DNA from: Heliopora coerulea
Taxonomy: Eukaryota > Cnidaria > Anthozoa > Scleralcyonacea > Helioporidae
Assembly: GCA_030142905.1 (NCBI GenBank)
Contig: JASJOG010000121.1
Location: 549,001 to 613,000 of the forward strand
Reading direction: 5' to 3'
DNA length: 64,000 nt
The notes under the pieces are model-generated. The model saw nothing but the letters and a program-made list of their open reading frames with translations. It had not been told where the DNA came from and made no database searches. Below, in pieces: positions 29,640 to 39,961 of the stretch (positions within the stretch are counted from its first letter, which is position 1; every line of letters begins with the position of its first letter). Both the position numbers and the translations under genes were made by a program.

Positions 29640-30431
29640 GAAGGCGTTTGAACATTCTTCAGATGACTTTGAGATCTTTCTCATAGACATGTTATTTTTC
29701 ATATTTTCAACCATCTGGGACAACGTGAACGAATCATAACTTGTGGGGTGTTGTTGACACCAATCATGCAGATGGAAAATTGTTGAGATTGCCGCAGTAT
29801 GGATTGACCAATTCTAAACCTTTCACTCAATTTTTCAAGTGTTATTTCTGCAAGAAGTCTTCCAAAAACCGACAAGTGGTCAATTATAGCATGTAACACT
29901 GAATGGAGCGGTTCAAGTGCAGTTTCCTTGGTCGAAAATAAGAAAGTTGGTGGAACAAGTGCTGATTTAGTAGAAGGTCATATGTTGGGTCAATATTTTT
30001 TTGATTATTTGCAGAATAAGATCATTAAGAGAATCAAAGTGACTGCAGATGTGAATTTGGCTAAGAAACATTACGAAAATCATGAGTGGGAAGATCAATC
30101 CAAACATGCATCTTGCTTCATATATTATAATTTTTACAAAGTTACTGCAAATGTTGCAACTCCATATGAGTTGCAGAGTCTGAAAACTCGACCATTTGGT
30201 ATGCATTTTGGATATGTGAGAAAATCACAGAACATTGTTTCATTGAGATAGATGGTTTGGTACTCTTGTGCAGAACCAGCGATTCACAATTTGAATTTTA
30301 AACTACTTAAAGATCTTGACTTTAAACATTGCAGAAATGCTGATGGAATCGATGGCAGTGGGAGACCTTACGTGTTGGTGGGTTTTCCTTATTGGACAAC
30401 GACCTTTGAAGTGGATTATGTCGAATTTTGA
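29640..30431 (+). pseudogene. Unknown beta-rich protein (homologue of 49246-50021), decayed
   Basis: Pieces match element 2: HADGK-like residues near 29767, KVGGTSADLVEGHMLGQYFF (29949 onward), IIKRIKVTADVNLAKKHYEN, and the end FPYWTTTFEVDYVEF with TGA at 30429-30431. Several frameshifts are present. Strand-rich composition and conservation in both copies suggest a structural protein. No family is recognised. The stretch 29371-29639 shows no gene. Confidence 0.45.
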
Positions 30432-31205
30432 CATGCATTATTTTCAAACAAATTTCTCATGATGTACTTCTGCATGTTGTACAACCTAACCTGATAATCT
30501 CGTTTCCATAACATGCATTTGAAAAACCAATGAAGCACAACTGAATATTGGGAAGTGGAAACCGGCTGAATGAGTTCTCTTTGTCAGGTTCCATTATAGA
30601 GAATGATGATCATCAAAACGAATTGCATTACGAATTATATCTTGTATATACAAGTTATGGAATGGTATAATTATTTTTTTTGTTTGCTCTTTGTTATTTC
30701 CTGGTACATTCCTGCAATCTTATTTCCATTTGCACTAAGGAATGACTTAATATGTAATGTCGGTGTGATTGTAATGCTTGTTTAACATTCTTTTGTGTAT
30801 TGTTTTTGTTTATCATGCCAGCTACTTGGATATCTCATTTTTTCTTTCCTGATAGGGATTTTTGATTTCTTTTTCTTCATACAGCTTGCTGATCTTTGAT
30901 GTTTGTTTCTTGCTCAGGCATTTGACTCTTTAGGGATATGTCCATTTCAGAGTTTCATTGCTTATTTTTCTTGTCTTCCGGAGTTGAAATATCAATGATT
31001 TTTTCCCTGATTTCTGTCTTGTTTTTGCAGAGGATTTGCTGAATCCTGATTGTGAATTGTTTTGCCATTTAATAATTTATTTGTATTTTATGTCTATGTC
31101 CTTTTTCCCCCATCTTCTCCTTTTTTTTTTTTTCTTTGTAAAAGGAATATGTTACGTTCGATTGGTTTGCTTGAGAAATTTACAAGTTCTTTCATTCTTC
31201 TTTAC
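30432..31205. other. No recognisable gene
   Basis: AT-rich sequence of element 1 with only short shadow ORFs, including a Phe-rich plus-strand frame at 31036-31313 that is the complement of the charged minus-strand ORFs. Nothing supportable was seen. Confidence 0.4.
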
Positions 31206-31658
31206 TCAATTTTCCCATCTCATCTCGAACTTCGTTTTTCTTCCAATTTGATATCCTTTGTTTTTTTTTTTACTTTGGAAGTTCTGTTCTTGTTTTTCTT
31301 TCTGTTCTTGTAAGAAATTAGCAAGATCTCTTTCGGGATTAGTTCTCTGGTTTGCATGATCATCAATTTCAAGTTCTATCACATTTCTTTTTCTAGAATT
31401 TTCATATTCTTGGTTTTTGACTGATTCTCTTTGCTTAGTTAGACTTTGCTCTTTCGACATGTGACCCTATAGTATCTTTTCCTGGACAAATGTCTTCACA
31501 TGATTAACATTAATTTTTGTCTTTGTTTTGTCAACATTGAAATCTTTTTCTGTTGAAAAAAAAAGTTCTGTTGCATTGCAGAATGCAGACAACAAGCTTC
31601 TTGACTTATTTGTTTTGGGATGTTCTTGTCTAACTTTCAGTTTGTGTGCTTGCAACAT
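31206..31658 (-). other. Charged coiled-coil-like minus-strand ORFs
   Basis: Two consecutive minus-strand frames read FFSTEKDFNVDKTKTKINV and, further on, QEYENSRKRNVIELEI and ERDLANFLQEQKEKQEQNFQ. The composition (Glu, Lys, Gln) is typical of a coiled coil. A weakly similar minus-strand frame occurs in element 2 at 51480-51814. It is possibly one decayed gene. Confidence 0.35.
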
Positions 31659-31837
31659 TAACCATTATGTTTGAGACATGATTTCTCCTATGATCTCCCT
31701 GGAATAATCTCTCTGGATTGGGAGTCAACACTTGAAACAGATCTTTCACTTAAATTTTGCTTCTTTCAGAATTTCTACAGTTAATTTCAGCTCCATTTTG
31801 TTTTGTTTGTTTTTTTTTTCATTATCTTCACGCTTCA

Positions 31838-32192
31838 AAGTGAGGGTATCCAGAACTGTGACACTGTAAGGTCAAACTTGACTTGACCCTTTCTTTTCCT
31901 GGCATATACATGCACCACTTCTTCCTTCAATTTCACAGTTAAGTATTTGTTTGCATTCTCTGAACTTGTATTCTTTTGTCTTGGTGTTGTTTAAAAAGGA
32001 TTGTCTTATTGTCTTGCAAACGAATCACTCTATCACATTTTGCAATGTTGCAATCTTTGAAATATAAATAATAAATAAAAAATAATATAAATTTGAATAA
32101 TAATTTTTGAAAACTTCCATTCCCCTCTTTTAAATCTTTAACAAGTGAGGGTATCCAGAACTGTGATGCAGTAAGGTCAAACTTGACTTAAC
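31838..32192. repeat. Direct repeat of about 50 bp (31838-31887 and 32143-32192)
   Basis: Both copies read AAGTGAGGGTATCCAGAACT, then GTGA..C.GTAAGGTCAAACTTGACT. A related fragment lies in element 2 near 51135. No gene is seen between 31659 and 32706 apart from this repeat. Confidence 0.6.
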
Positions 32193-32706
32193 TACAACAA
32201 GCTTCTTCACTTTTTCAGTGTCTTTTGTCCCTGTTTTATTTGTTGCTTTGTAATCTTTACTGTGAATTGGTTTTGAAATGGTAATCGAATTCTTTTCCTT
32301 CTCCGCTTGTCAAGGTGAAGCCTTTAGGTTTCGCTTCGGCTTATGTCAATCTGGCAATCTCACAGCTAATTTTGATAATTTCTTCTGACGTTTGTTAGGG
32401 TTTTGGTTCATTTTTCTTTTTTCTTATTTTTAAAAGCTTTCATGACTTTTTACTTCATCTCAAAAAAAAAATTAACTATGCGAATTATTAACTAATTAGA
32501 ATTAATTGTTCATTTAACATGAAAAGATTGTTGAATGTTGTAAACCATTTAGCATGTTTCTTTTTTTTCACTACTTCGGATCCTAAAACCAGTACAAGGA
32601 AATATTAATTTAAAGTTACTTCACTGCTTGTAAAAACTATTGGGTATGAAACTATTGTATTCAATTGATTATATTTTTTTTGTTGCAGTTTTTTTTTGCT
32701 TTAAAT

Positions 32707-32810
32707 ATGGCTTGCAAAAGAAGAATGAGAATAACATTTGTAATTGCAAGAAGGAATCAAAAAGGGAGAGGGATTTTTGGAAAAATTGGAAATTTTTTTG
32801 ATAACATAAT
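32707..32810 (+). pseudogene. Arg-rich small protein gene interrupted by element 2
   Basis: It opens MACKRRMRITFVIARRNQKG and matches the element 2 ORF at 52297-52446. The frame runs into the left end of element 2 at 32811, and the homologous downstream sequence resumes at about 54087. This proves that element 2 is a secondary insertion into element 1. Confidence 0.65.
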
Positions 32811-33975
32811 AGTATAGTTGAAAAAGGAAATATTCATTTTACTTGCCAATCAGATTTGAGGATTTGTGACATGTGACACATGTGAGACAATTGAAGTGAC
32901 AGATTGTAATTTATACACTGGGGGAGTGATATTTTCAAAACAATCAACTCATCTCAAACTTTTTTTTTGACAAGTGGGCATTGCGAAAGGAGTCAAAAAC
33001 GTGTGAGAGAGGGTGGGTTGGCATGTGTGTGCGAGTGTCATGCCCATCCATCAGCTGTGTCAATTTTATATATATTTTTTTTTTTTGAGGTAGTTCAGTT
33101 GTTGTCAAGTCAGTTAGTTGTTTGCAAGCTGATGGTTTGGTCTTTGATTAATCTGCAGAAAAAAAAGAGAAAAATGTCAAATAATCAAGCAGACTTATAC
33201 AAACACAATGCTTTCTGCTATGAGAACATTGCACGATTTGTGATAACAAACCAGTTCAAAGACGATTATGTATCGGAATTGTTGGAAAAGCTAAGCGAAG
33301 AAAAAGATAAAGAGAACTTTTTTTTGTACGCCGTTTATGAGCATGATGAGAATTTCGTATGCATTGGTGAAAGAAAGACTTTTGAAAAGAACGGTGATTA
33401 TTTGATGTTCACAGTTTCACAACTACATAAACATTATTTGGTTGGTTCAAGGAGAAACAGGATTTGAGAAGAAAAACGGTCATATCACAGTTGAATTTTT
33501 ACAAGAGAATGACTTATTGTCAAAAGAAATGGGTAGATTATTTATTTGAAGTCAAGAAAGAGATAAAACTTGGTCAACTTCCTGCTTTGCATTGGGGATT
33601 ATTGTTTAGTCTTGAGAAGGAAGTCATGGAGAGACCTAGCTGGATGTCTTTCAAAAGATTGATGACGAATGCCTTGGATTGGATCGAAGAGAATGAAATG
33701 TATGCGTTATTTGGTACTAGATGAAAGAATTTCATTTTATTTTCTAACTTACTGTTTCTGAAGTGTTATCTGTTTGAATTTTCACCAAACAAAGTCTTGC
33801 CGTAGCGAATAAAGAAGAAAGGAAAGCGTTCATGTTGTGCTGTCATGGTAATTTTTCGATTTGCATGTGATTATGCATTGCAGCAACTGGGATTCTTGAC
33901 AAGCTGTCAAAGGAGGTGCTGTAATTAAATGCGGGACTTGTCAAATACCTGTCAAAGGAGATGGTTAATTAGATT
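32811..33975 (+). repeat. Left TIR of element 2
   Basis: It is the inverted match of 52898-54086. It contains one complete gene (33174-33724) and two diverged 84-bp-type units with CTGTCAAAGGAG (near 33905 and 33950). The copies remain close to identical over long blocks, including a shared frameshift in the gene. Confidence 0.85.
33174..33724 (+). pseudogene. TIR-encoded protein, left copy of element 2 (frameshifted)
   Basis: The start MSNNQADLYKHNAFCYENIA leads to ARFVITNQFKDDYVSELLEK and then FLYAVYEHDENFVCIGERKT. A frameshift near 33440 truncates it at 33467. The continuation (RRKTVISQLNFYKRM, WGLLFSLEKEVMERPSW, FKRL) is open to 33724. In element 1 (55050-55601) the frame is continuous through this point, so the ancestral protein is about 183 aa. 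The mixed alpha/beta sequence has no recognised family. TIR location gives two copies per element. Confidence 0.6.
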
Positions 33976-34121
33976 CATGAGGGATTAGGTTTGGTTGTTG
34001 TTATTACCATTCGTTGTCTTTGAGAGGGGAGAAATTTGTTTTACAATCTTTGTTTGTGATTGAAAGAGGTAAGTATGATGTTTAATCATTTTAATAGTTT
34101 ATTTTAGTTTGGGTTGGAAGG

Positions 34122-34466
34122 ATGTCATTATCTTCAATTATGTTATGTTTGATAGTTGGAGGGTTTCAAAATAAACGTTTTGTGAGAGATGTCTTGATTG
34201 ATGTAAACAGTTTAGAGAAGAGGTTTCATGTGAATTTCAATATAGTGGAATTGGTTTTCAATCGCAATGCATTGAAGATAAATGATGTTGGAAAAAGAGT
34301 TTACTTTATGAGGTTGAATGCTCAATCAGATACAAGAACGTCAAAAATATCTTTGCAAGAATCATTGATTGAGAGTGAAGAATCTGGAGAAAGCTTCAGA
34401 TTTACAAATATTGAGGATGAGGAATATCAAGATTTGTTTTTGGGATGGCAAGGTTTCATATTTTGA
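34122..34466 (+). CDS. Unknown 114-aa protein, first unique gene of element 2
   Basis: It opens MSLSSIMLCLIVGGFQNKRF, contains LEKRFHVNFNIVELVFNRNA and VYFMRLNAQSD, and ends in an acidic tail (EESGESFRFTNIEDEE). It follows the left TIR. Only short remnants survive in element 1. No family is recognised. Confidence 0.45.
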   Translation: MSLSSIMLCLIVGGFQNKRFVRDVLIDVNSLEKRFHVNFNIVELVFNRNALKINDVGKRVYFMRLNAQSDTRTSKISLQESLIESEESGESFRFTNIEDEEYQDLFLGWQGFIF

Positions 34467-35836
34467 TGATTGTAAATTTGTTGAATAAGTGTTGACGTGT
34501 GACTTGATTAATTTGTTTGACTTTGAATAAAGAATTGTGATAATGAATTACAACAAAGATTTATATCGAGGTGAATGAAGCTGATTTCAAACTGATTGAG
34601 AATTCTAAAAAAAAATAGATCAGATTTCTTTAGTGTTGAAGATTGTACTCGTGGTTTTACCATATGACCTAAGAGTGTATCCCTTGTATTTTGTGAAAAA
34701 GATGATGTATGCATTGCTTCCTAAAAACAAGAAGAATGTAGAGAAGTCTGTTTGTAACAAATATCTGCTTTTTGAAATATTTAAAGGGTTTGAAATGGGG
34801 AGTGTTGACGCATTGTTGGAGTGAGTTGCGGTTCCTCTGTTCTTCAGTCACACGTTTGACAGATTGTTTATAGGAGATTTCGTTAAGTTATATTCATTAG
34901 TGAAAATCCATAGGAAATGGTATAAGATTCCTAATTTGATAATTCCTTTTGTTTTTGTGAGAAGATAAACACATGATCAAGGAATGCATTTGTTTTGAAA
35001 ATGTGTTTGGATGAATTTTGTTGTCATTGTATTTTTCAACCTATACATTTTGTGGAGTGATGTAGTTTTTCCAGCAAAATTTCGACATTGCAAATCAGTT
35101 TTTCATTTGGGTATTGAAAACAAGTTGAACAACAATTTAGTTATGCTGACTCACAATTGTAATCTCGGGGGAATTAGTTATGTTTTTCCTTTTGGGTTCA
35201 ATTGTTTTGTGGATATGTGTGAAAAAAATGGGGTGTTAATTTAGCTGTTTTAGGACTGATGTTCAATTGTGAATTTTTTTTAAGACAAATAATGGGGATG
35301 TTTTTTTGTGTGATGTTTCAAGCATTTAGAGGGTATGTTGAGATTTATGGTTGATGGGTCGAACAAGAAATCTTTTTGGATGTTCAAAAAACGTTATTTG
35401 CTAAGCTGAAGCGGAATAAGCATGTTTGTTATTTTGTTCCTTCTTTCGACAAAAGTTTTCATCAAAGGTTATTTCATGTAAAAATGGGTTCAGTTTATAA
35501 ATTGAAGGTTGAAAAGAATGGTTGTTTAGTGCATAATTGTGTTTTTTAAAAATAACGGTGAAAGAATGGTTGTATTTACCAAGTCTGGTGTTTTTGACTA
35601 TCTTGCTGGAGATTATGGTTCAAATGAAATGTTGGAAACCAGTTTAATTGATTCTTTTGTAGATTGTCCTTCAACTATAAATGGTGAAGGAATCAGAAGG
35701 CATTTGAGTGGCGATTTGTGTTGCAAAAATTTTAAAAATGTTTATTTTGATGATTTGTTGATTCACAATGACATGTGTCAATCAGGAAAACATTTGTATT
35801 TAAAGAGGTATTTTCTTTGTTTAGCTCTGTTTTAAG
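34467..35836 (+). pseudogene. Decayed coding region, unknown protein(s)
   Basis: Several open pieces lie in different frames: LVVLPYDLRVYPLYFVKKMM (34651), LGIENKLNNNLVMLTHNCNL (35110), NKHVCYFVPSFDKSFHQRLF (about 35418) and DYLAGDYGSNEMLETSLIDS (35587). Together they look like one gene of several hundred codons with many frameshifts. Element 1 lacks nearly all of it. No motif allows a name. Confidence 0.4.
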
Positions 35837-36140
35837 ATGGAGTTGTTCACGAAATCAAATGTTCAACATTTAACGAGAATACTGCAATATTCAGATGATT
35901 CTGAAATGCGAGTTTCTTGTAACAAATGGAATAATAGTTGTGAAATTTACAGAGCACTTCCTGATGTGAAGAGGGGAGTTCATTTCATGAGATACAGCAA
36001 ATTTCAGTTTGAATTTTGACATTTGTCACCTTTGATTGATGTTTTATCACAAGTTTCTTATGATGAAACAAAGTATATCATAGCTGTAGAAAAAGGAAAA
36101 ATGTTTGGTTTTATGTAAAAAAAAAATGAAAAATTTGTAA
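35837..36140 (+). pseudogene. Homologue of the 98-aa protein at 1728
   Basis: It starts MELFTKSNVQHLTRILQYSD. A TGA after FQFEF (36017-36019) interrupts a frame whose remainder (VSYDET, CFM.KKNEK-like) can be followed to about 36140. It contains extra residues (NNSCEIYRALP) that element 1 lacks. Confidence 0.45.
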
Positions 36141-36160
36141 ATTGGAACTTGGGATATGAA

Positions 36161-36679
36161 ATGAAGAGAAAAGTGCAGAACATCAAACCTATTGTGGCAG
36201 ATTTGGACAGTATTGATGATCACCTTGAAGTTGTGGAGACTCCTACAGATGCTGCTTGTGGCGGATTTGACGAAATGGATGATTTCAAATAGATTCTTTC
36301 ATTATTATATCCGAAAAGTTGCAGGAATTTGGAAGGGGGGTTTTGGATGAATATCCAGAGTTGAGAAGGAAAGATAAAGTCGATGATGTTGCTTTCAAGA
36401 AAAGTTGTTCAAGTATCAAATGGAATGAACGATTTTTGACGAACAATTTGAATTTGTTTAATTATCTAACATTTGACTTAGAGTATGACAAAGCTTCGAA
36501 CAGTTTGTCTAGAATTGCTCTGTTAAGGAAACATATAACTGAATAAAAAATGGTGTGTGTAGGACTGGACGTTGAAGAATGTATTGCTAATGAAAAAGTT
36601 TGTTTTGAATTTTGCAAACGAATTCAAAAGTGTCAGAGATCAATCCAATGTATGCAACAGTAAGCATAAGAGAAAGTAG
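36161..36679 (+). pseudogene. Homologue of the gene at 2021-2560
   Basis: The ATG at 36161 (MKRKVQN) leads to DEMDDFK and TAG at 36290, followed in another frame by EKLQEFGRGVLDEYPELRRK and FNYLTFDLEYDKASNSLSRI. A further stop is near 36546. The break after DDFK is at the same place as in element 1. Confidence 0.45.
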
Positions 36680-36782
36680 ATTTGTGTGTTGTTCCGATTG
36701 CATTGTGTGATTTAGTGTTCTTTTTTGCATTTTAAGATTTTTTTGAAAAAGATAATAAAAAAAAAAGATAGATCCGTCTCAT

Positions 36783-37700
36783 GTGAAATCTTTAGCACGG
36801 TTGCTTCGTGATGAAAAGAGGAAAAGGGCTGGGAATTTGCAAGCAATTGATGATGACAATGACATTTTGAAGGAGCGATATGAATTGTTGCGTTCATCTA
36901 GAACAAGATACAAGAGATTGAAAGTTCAACTGGTTGCTGTGAATAATCAGTGGCAGATGGATTTGGCTGATTTGAAATATTTAGAAAGATATAATAATGG
37001 GTTGAGATATTGGTAGTCATAGATGTTTATAGTCATTATTTGTGGGTGAAAAAATTGAGAAATTGTTCATAAGAAATTTGTTGAAATTTTGGAGGAGAGG
37101 AAATTGGGAAATGTTGATGTTCCTCCTGAACACGTGCAAAGCGATAGAGGTGGAGAATTAGCATTTTTTGAAAAGAAAAATAGTTTTTACGGCAAGAAGG
37201 TCAATTTGAATTTTAGTTCAAATTATGAAATGAAGGCTGTGATTGTTGAAAGGGTTATAAGAACTTTGAAAAAGATGATTGGAGGTGTTTTGTTTGGTAT
37301 TTATGGCAAGGATATTGGAAGGTATATGAAATTTTTGGATTTAATTGTTGAAAGGTATAATGAAAGCGAACATTCTAGTTTGGGTGGGAAGTGTCCAAGG
37401 GATGTTTATCATGGGAATGTTGTTTTGCCAAAGTCATTTTTGTATCGTGGTTATTTTGATTTCAAACCTTTCATGAGAAAAGATAGCATTTTAAAGGAAG
37501 GTGATAAGGTTAGAGTATCTGTTATGAAAAGTTTATTTTCAAAGGAGAGTAGGCTGAATTGGAGTAGGACTGTCTGTAATTAATTATGTATGTTTGACTG
37601 ATCCTGTCACATATAGATTAATTGATGGTGATGGTGAAATTGTATCTGGATTGTTTTATAGGAAAGAATTGAAAAAAAGCATAAAAATAAACCAAAAAAA
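36783..37700 (+). pseudogene. Polinton integrase (retroviral DDE type), frameshifted
   Basis: The N-terminal part has RTRYKRLKVQLVAVNNQWQ, leading to QMDLADL with the first catalytic Asp (codon 36960-36962). YSHYLWVKKL follows. Then VQSDRGGELAF carries the second Asp (37143-37145) and KAVIVERVIRTLKK the Glu, 35 residues further. LIVERYNESEHSSLGGKCPRD and a KEGDKVRVSV barrel follow. Stops or shifts occur at 37014-37090 and 37582. The C-terminus GLFYRKELKK parallels the GKFYEQEL of element 3. No chromodomain is seen. Element 1 has lost this region. Confidence 0.8.
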
Positions 37701-37734
37701 GTCGTTTGACTCTGTTGCTTTTTGGATAGAAGGT

Positions 37735-38589
37735 ATGAATTTGCTTCTTTCTAGTAATCAAATTAGTGACAGACGAGATAATCGAACTAATGATTTTGAA
37801 ATTGATATCCAACCTCCTTTGGATACTCGTTATGGAAATTATTATATCAGAGTTAACAAATTCATGTATCAAACGATATCGATGATTCATGTTCTTAATA
37901 GAGAAGATTTTTCTTGTTTACCGAGTTTGAAATTTTGCAACTACATGCTGCATACAAATGGTAATTATTTGGATGGCGAAGTCGAGTTTCAAATGGATGA
38001 GTTTCTTATTCCTGATGGAAGTTATATTATTTTGGAATTTATTTTGGAGAAACTGTTGGGAAACATTTTGTCCAATTTGAGAAAGACTTTGAGTTTTTTT
38101 CAGGAAGTAAAATTTTGGCTGGAAGGAAAACGATTGATGGTTATTCATCTTCTTCATTTGTGAAAAAAGTCAAGTTCTAAAAATTCCAGTGGACATGATA
38201 AATTTGGTATTTTGTATAAATTGGAATTTGGACCAGGATTAAGTCATGTGTTGGGGTTTGAAAAGAACGTTGTGGAATTCACTGTGAAGCCTGGAACGAG
38301 TAAAACGAATTTATTTGGAATTGTTGAAAGTGAAGGTCTGAATTTTCTTTTTGTGGATTGCGAACAAGTGGAGCCTGTGCAGTTGGGGTTTACTTATAGA
38401 AGTAATTTGCTGGTTTGCCCAATAGGTGTTCAAGGAGGATCAGGAACAGTGTCTTATTCACTGAGTGGACATGAACGGAAATTGAAGAGTGACGTTATTG
38501 ATAGGATTTACATCACGGTTAATGACATTAATGAAAATAGGATATTTTTCAACAGTGGAAAAGTATTGTTAAATTGTAGCGTGATTTGA
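37735..38589 (+). pseudogene. Penton-like minor capsid protein
   Basis: The candidate start MNLLLSSNQ is at 37735. Then FEIDIQPPLDTRYGNYYIRV, a beta-rich region, GEVEFQMDEFLIPDGSY, and, after a frameshift at about 38040-38170, FGPGLSHVLGFEKNVVEFTV, LGFTYRSNLLVCPIGVQGG and DRIYITVNDINENRIF. The pattern matches the Polinton/adintovirus single-jelly-roll vertex protein, which typically opens with a buffer of short hydrophobic strands and a PPLD(T/V) element. Length is about 285 aa. Confidence 0.55.
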
Positions 38590-38625
38590 AAGAAGAAAAA
38601 AAAAAATTTGGACTTGAACAAAAGA

Positions 38626-38891
38626 ATGGGAAAAAGATGATTTTCTGTTTATCAATGAGGTGGTGAGAGGAGGAGGTTTAAAAGTTATCAGAAGTAGAAG
38701 TTTATCTGATATAAGGAGTTTGCTTGTGAAAAATGCACTTAAACAACAACATGGAAATCAGATAGGATCTAATGCTTTGAAAAATGGTGGTGAAAGAATG
38801 TTTAAAGCATTAACCGGGAAAACAGCTTGATCAATTGTTATAAAACAAAGTTTTACCTTGGGTTACAAACAAGTTAAACAAAAGATTGTAA
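38626..38891 (+). pseudogene. Basic core-like protein, several stops
   Basis: It is the homologue of 3469-3735. The ATG is followed by TGA at codon 5 and another at codon 11. Downstream ALKNGGERMFKALTGK and the final KRL are recognisable. Confidence 0.45.
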
Positions 38892-38946
38892 TTATGTAAA
38901 ATGTGTTATTTCTTTTTTATTAAAAAAAAAAAAAAAAAAAAAAAAA

Positions 38947-39435
38947 ATGTGGATTACAGAGTTTGAATTTGGAGTTGAATCATTTAAATTTGTTTTGAAA
39001 TCTCTTGATATTGACAGCTCATTTATTTCATAGATTGTATAATCGTTTGGATTGTGAATTCGTAATGGTTGATTTTTTTGCTTCTCAAGTGCTTGACGAC
39101 TTTGAAATTTGGTATCAGCATTACATGGATTTTTCACCTTCTCGAAATAAAAAAAGCAATGTTGAGGGGGTATTGTTTTTGGAAAGTGGAAACGATGTTT
39201 ATCATGGTGATTCTACTGCAAAGTATGTTTTTTATTTTGGAAAGAAGAAACGATTTTTTGATTTGAAGCAATCTGTTGATCATCCATTAACTTCCGGATA
39301 TAATGTGGATGGTAGTAAAATTTATAAAATTCCTGTTGCGATGTTGACTGATCTTTCTGATGTCAAGTCTAAATTTTAATTCGATATTAGTTATCATTTG
39401 TCTTCCGTTTCATGTCGTGAAAGTTAATTGATTAA
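38947..39435 (+). pseudogene. Homologue of the protein at 3792-4430
   Basis: MWITEFEFGVES is conserved at the start. A small deletion near 39010 shifts the frame, then VMVDFFASQVLDDFEIWYQH, VYHGDSTAKYVFYFGKKKRF and SKIYKIPVAML follow in an otherwise open frame to TAA at about 39378. Decayed residues continue after it. Confidence 0.45.
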
Positions 39436-39559
39436 AGTGCAAATTCAGTTTGTTAAGTAAAATTTTTTTATATTTTTTTGATATGAATAGTATCAAGAAA
39501 AAAAAATAAAAATATGGAAGACACTCTTTTGGGGAATTTTAACAAATGGATAGTAAAGA

Positions 39560-39949
39560 ATGAGGATGACAAAGTGTTTGACACCTCGACCAATTCGAAA
39601 TAGAAGAACTGCACAAAGATTTCCTTTTGGTAATAATGCATATTATAAAGTGAAAAGTGATGATGTTGCTTGCAGAAAGAATAAGATAGTTCCTTATAAT
39701 GAATTGTATAAATTGAAAGGAGTTCCTTTTCATTCTCCTGAGGGTGTTCAATATTATGTTGACAGAAAGAGAAAGATTGAAAAACTCAATAAACAGCAGG
39801 AAAGAAAGAGAATGATGTGTGATAAAAGACATCATAAGTCTGATAAGAAAAGGATGAGGGATAGTGGAAGACATGGGGATGATGTAGGGAAAAAAAAAGT
39901 GAAATGCATTATGTTGGAGAATCAGAATAAATTTAAGAATTGTTTTTAG
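39560..39949 (+). CDS. Unknown basic 129-aa protein before the major capsid gene, intact
   Basis: It is open from MRMTKCLTPRPIRNRRTAQR to KFKNCF. The N-terminus is Arg-rich. Next come FPFGNNAYYKVKSDD, VPFHSPEGVQYYVDRKRK and a long Lys/Arg/Gln helix. It is similar over its length to 4411-4801. A capsid scaffold or DNA-binding role is possible. No family is recognised. Confidence 0.55.
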   Translation: MRMTKCLTPRPIRNRRTAQRFPFGNNAYYKVKSDDVACRKNKIVPYNELYKLKGVPFHSPEGVQYYVDRKRKIEKLNKQQERKRMMCDKRHHKSDKKRMRDSGRHGDDVGKKKVKCIMLENQNKFKNCF

Positions 39950-39961
39950 GTTGAGAAAAAA

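Noticed and set aside
31036..31313. Phe/Leu-rich plus-strand ORFs suggesting membrane proteins
   Set aside because: They are the complement of Lys/Glu/Gln-rich minus-strand frames; the hydrophobic composition is an antisense effect.
32967..33173. Longer start for the TIR protein at 32967
   Set aside because: The added residues are low-complexity and are not conserved in the right TIR or in element 1; all copies share the ATG at the MS(N/S) start.
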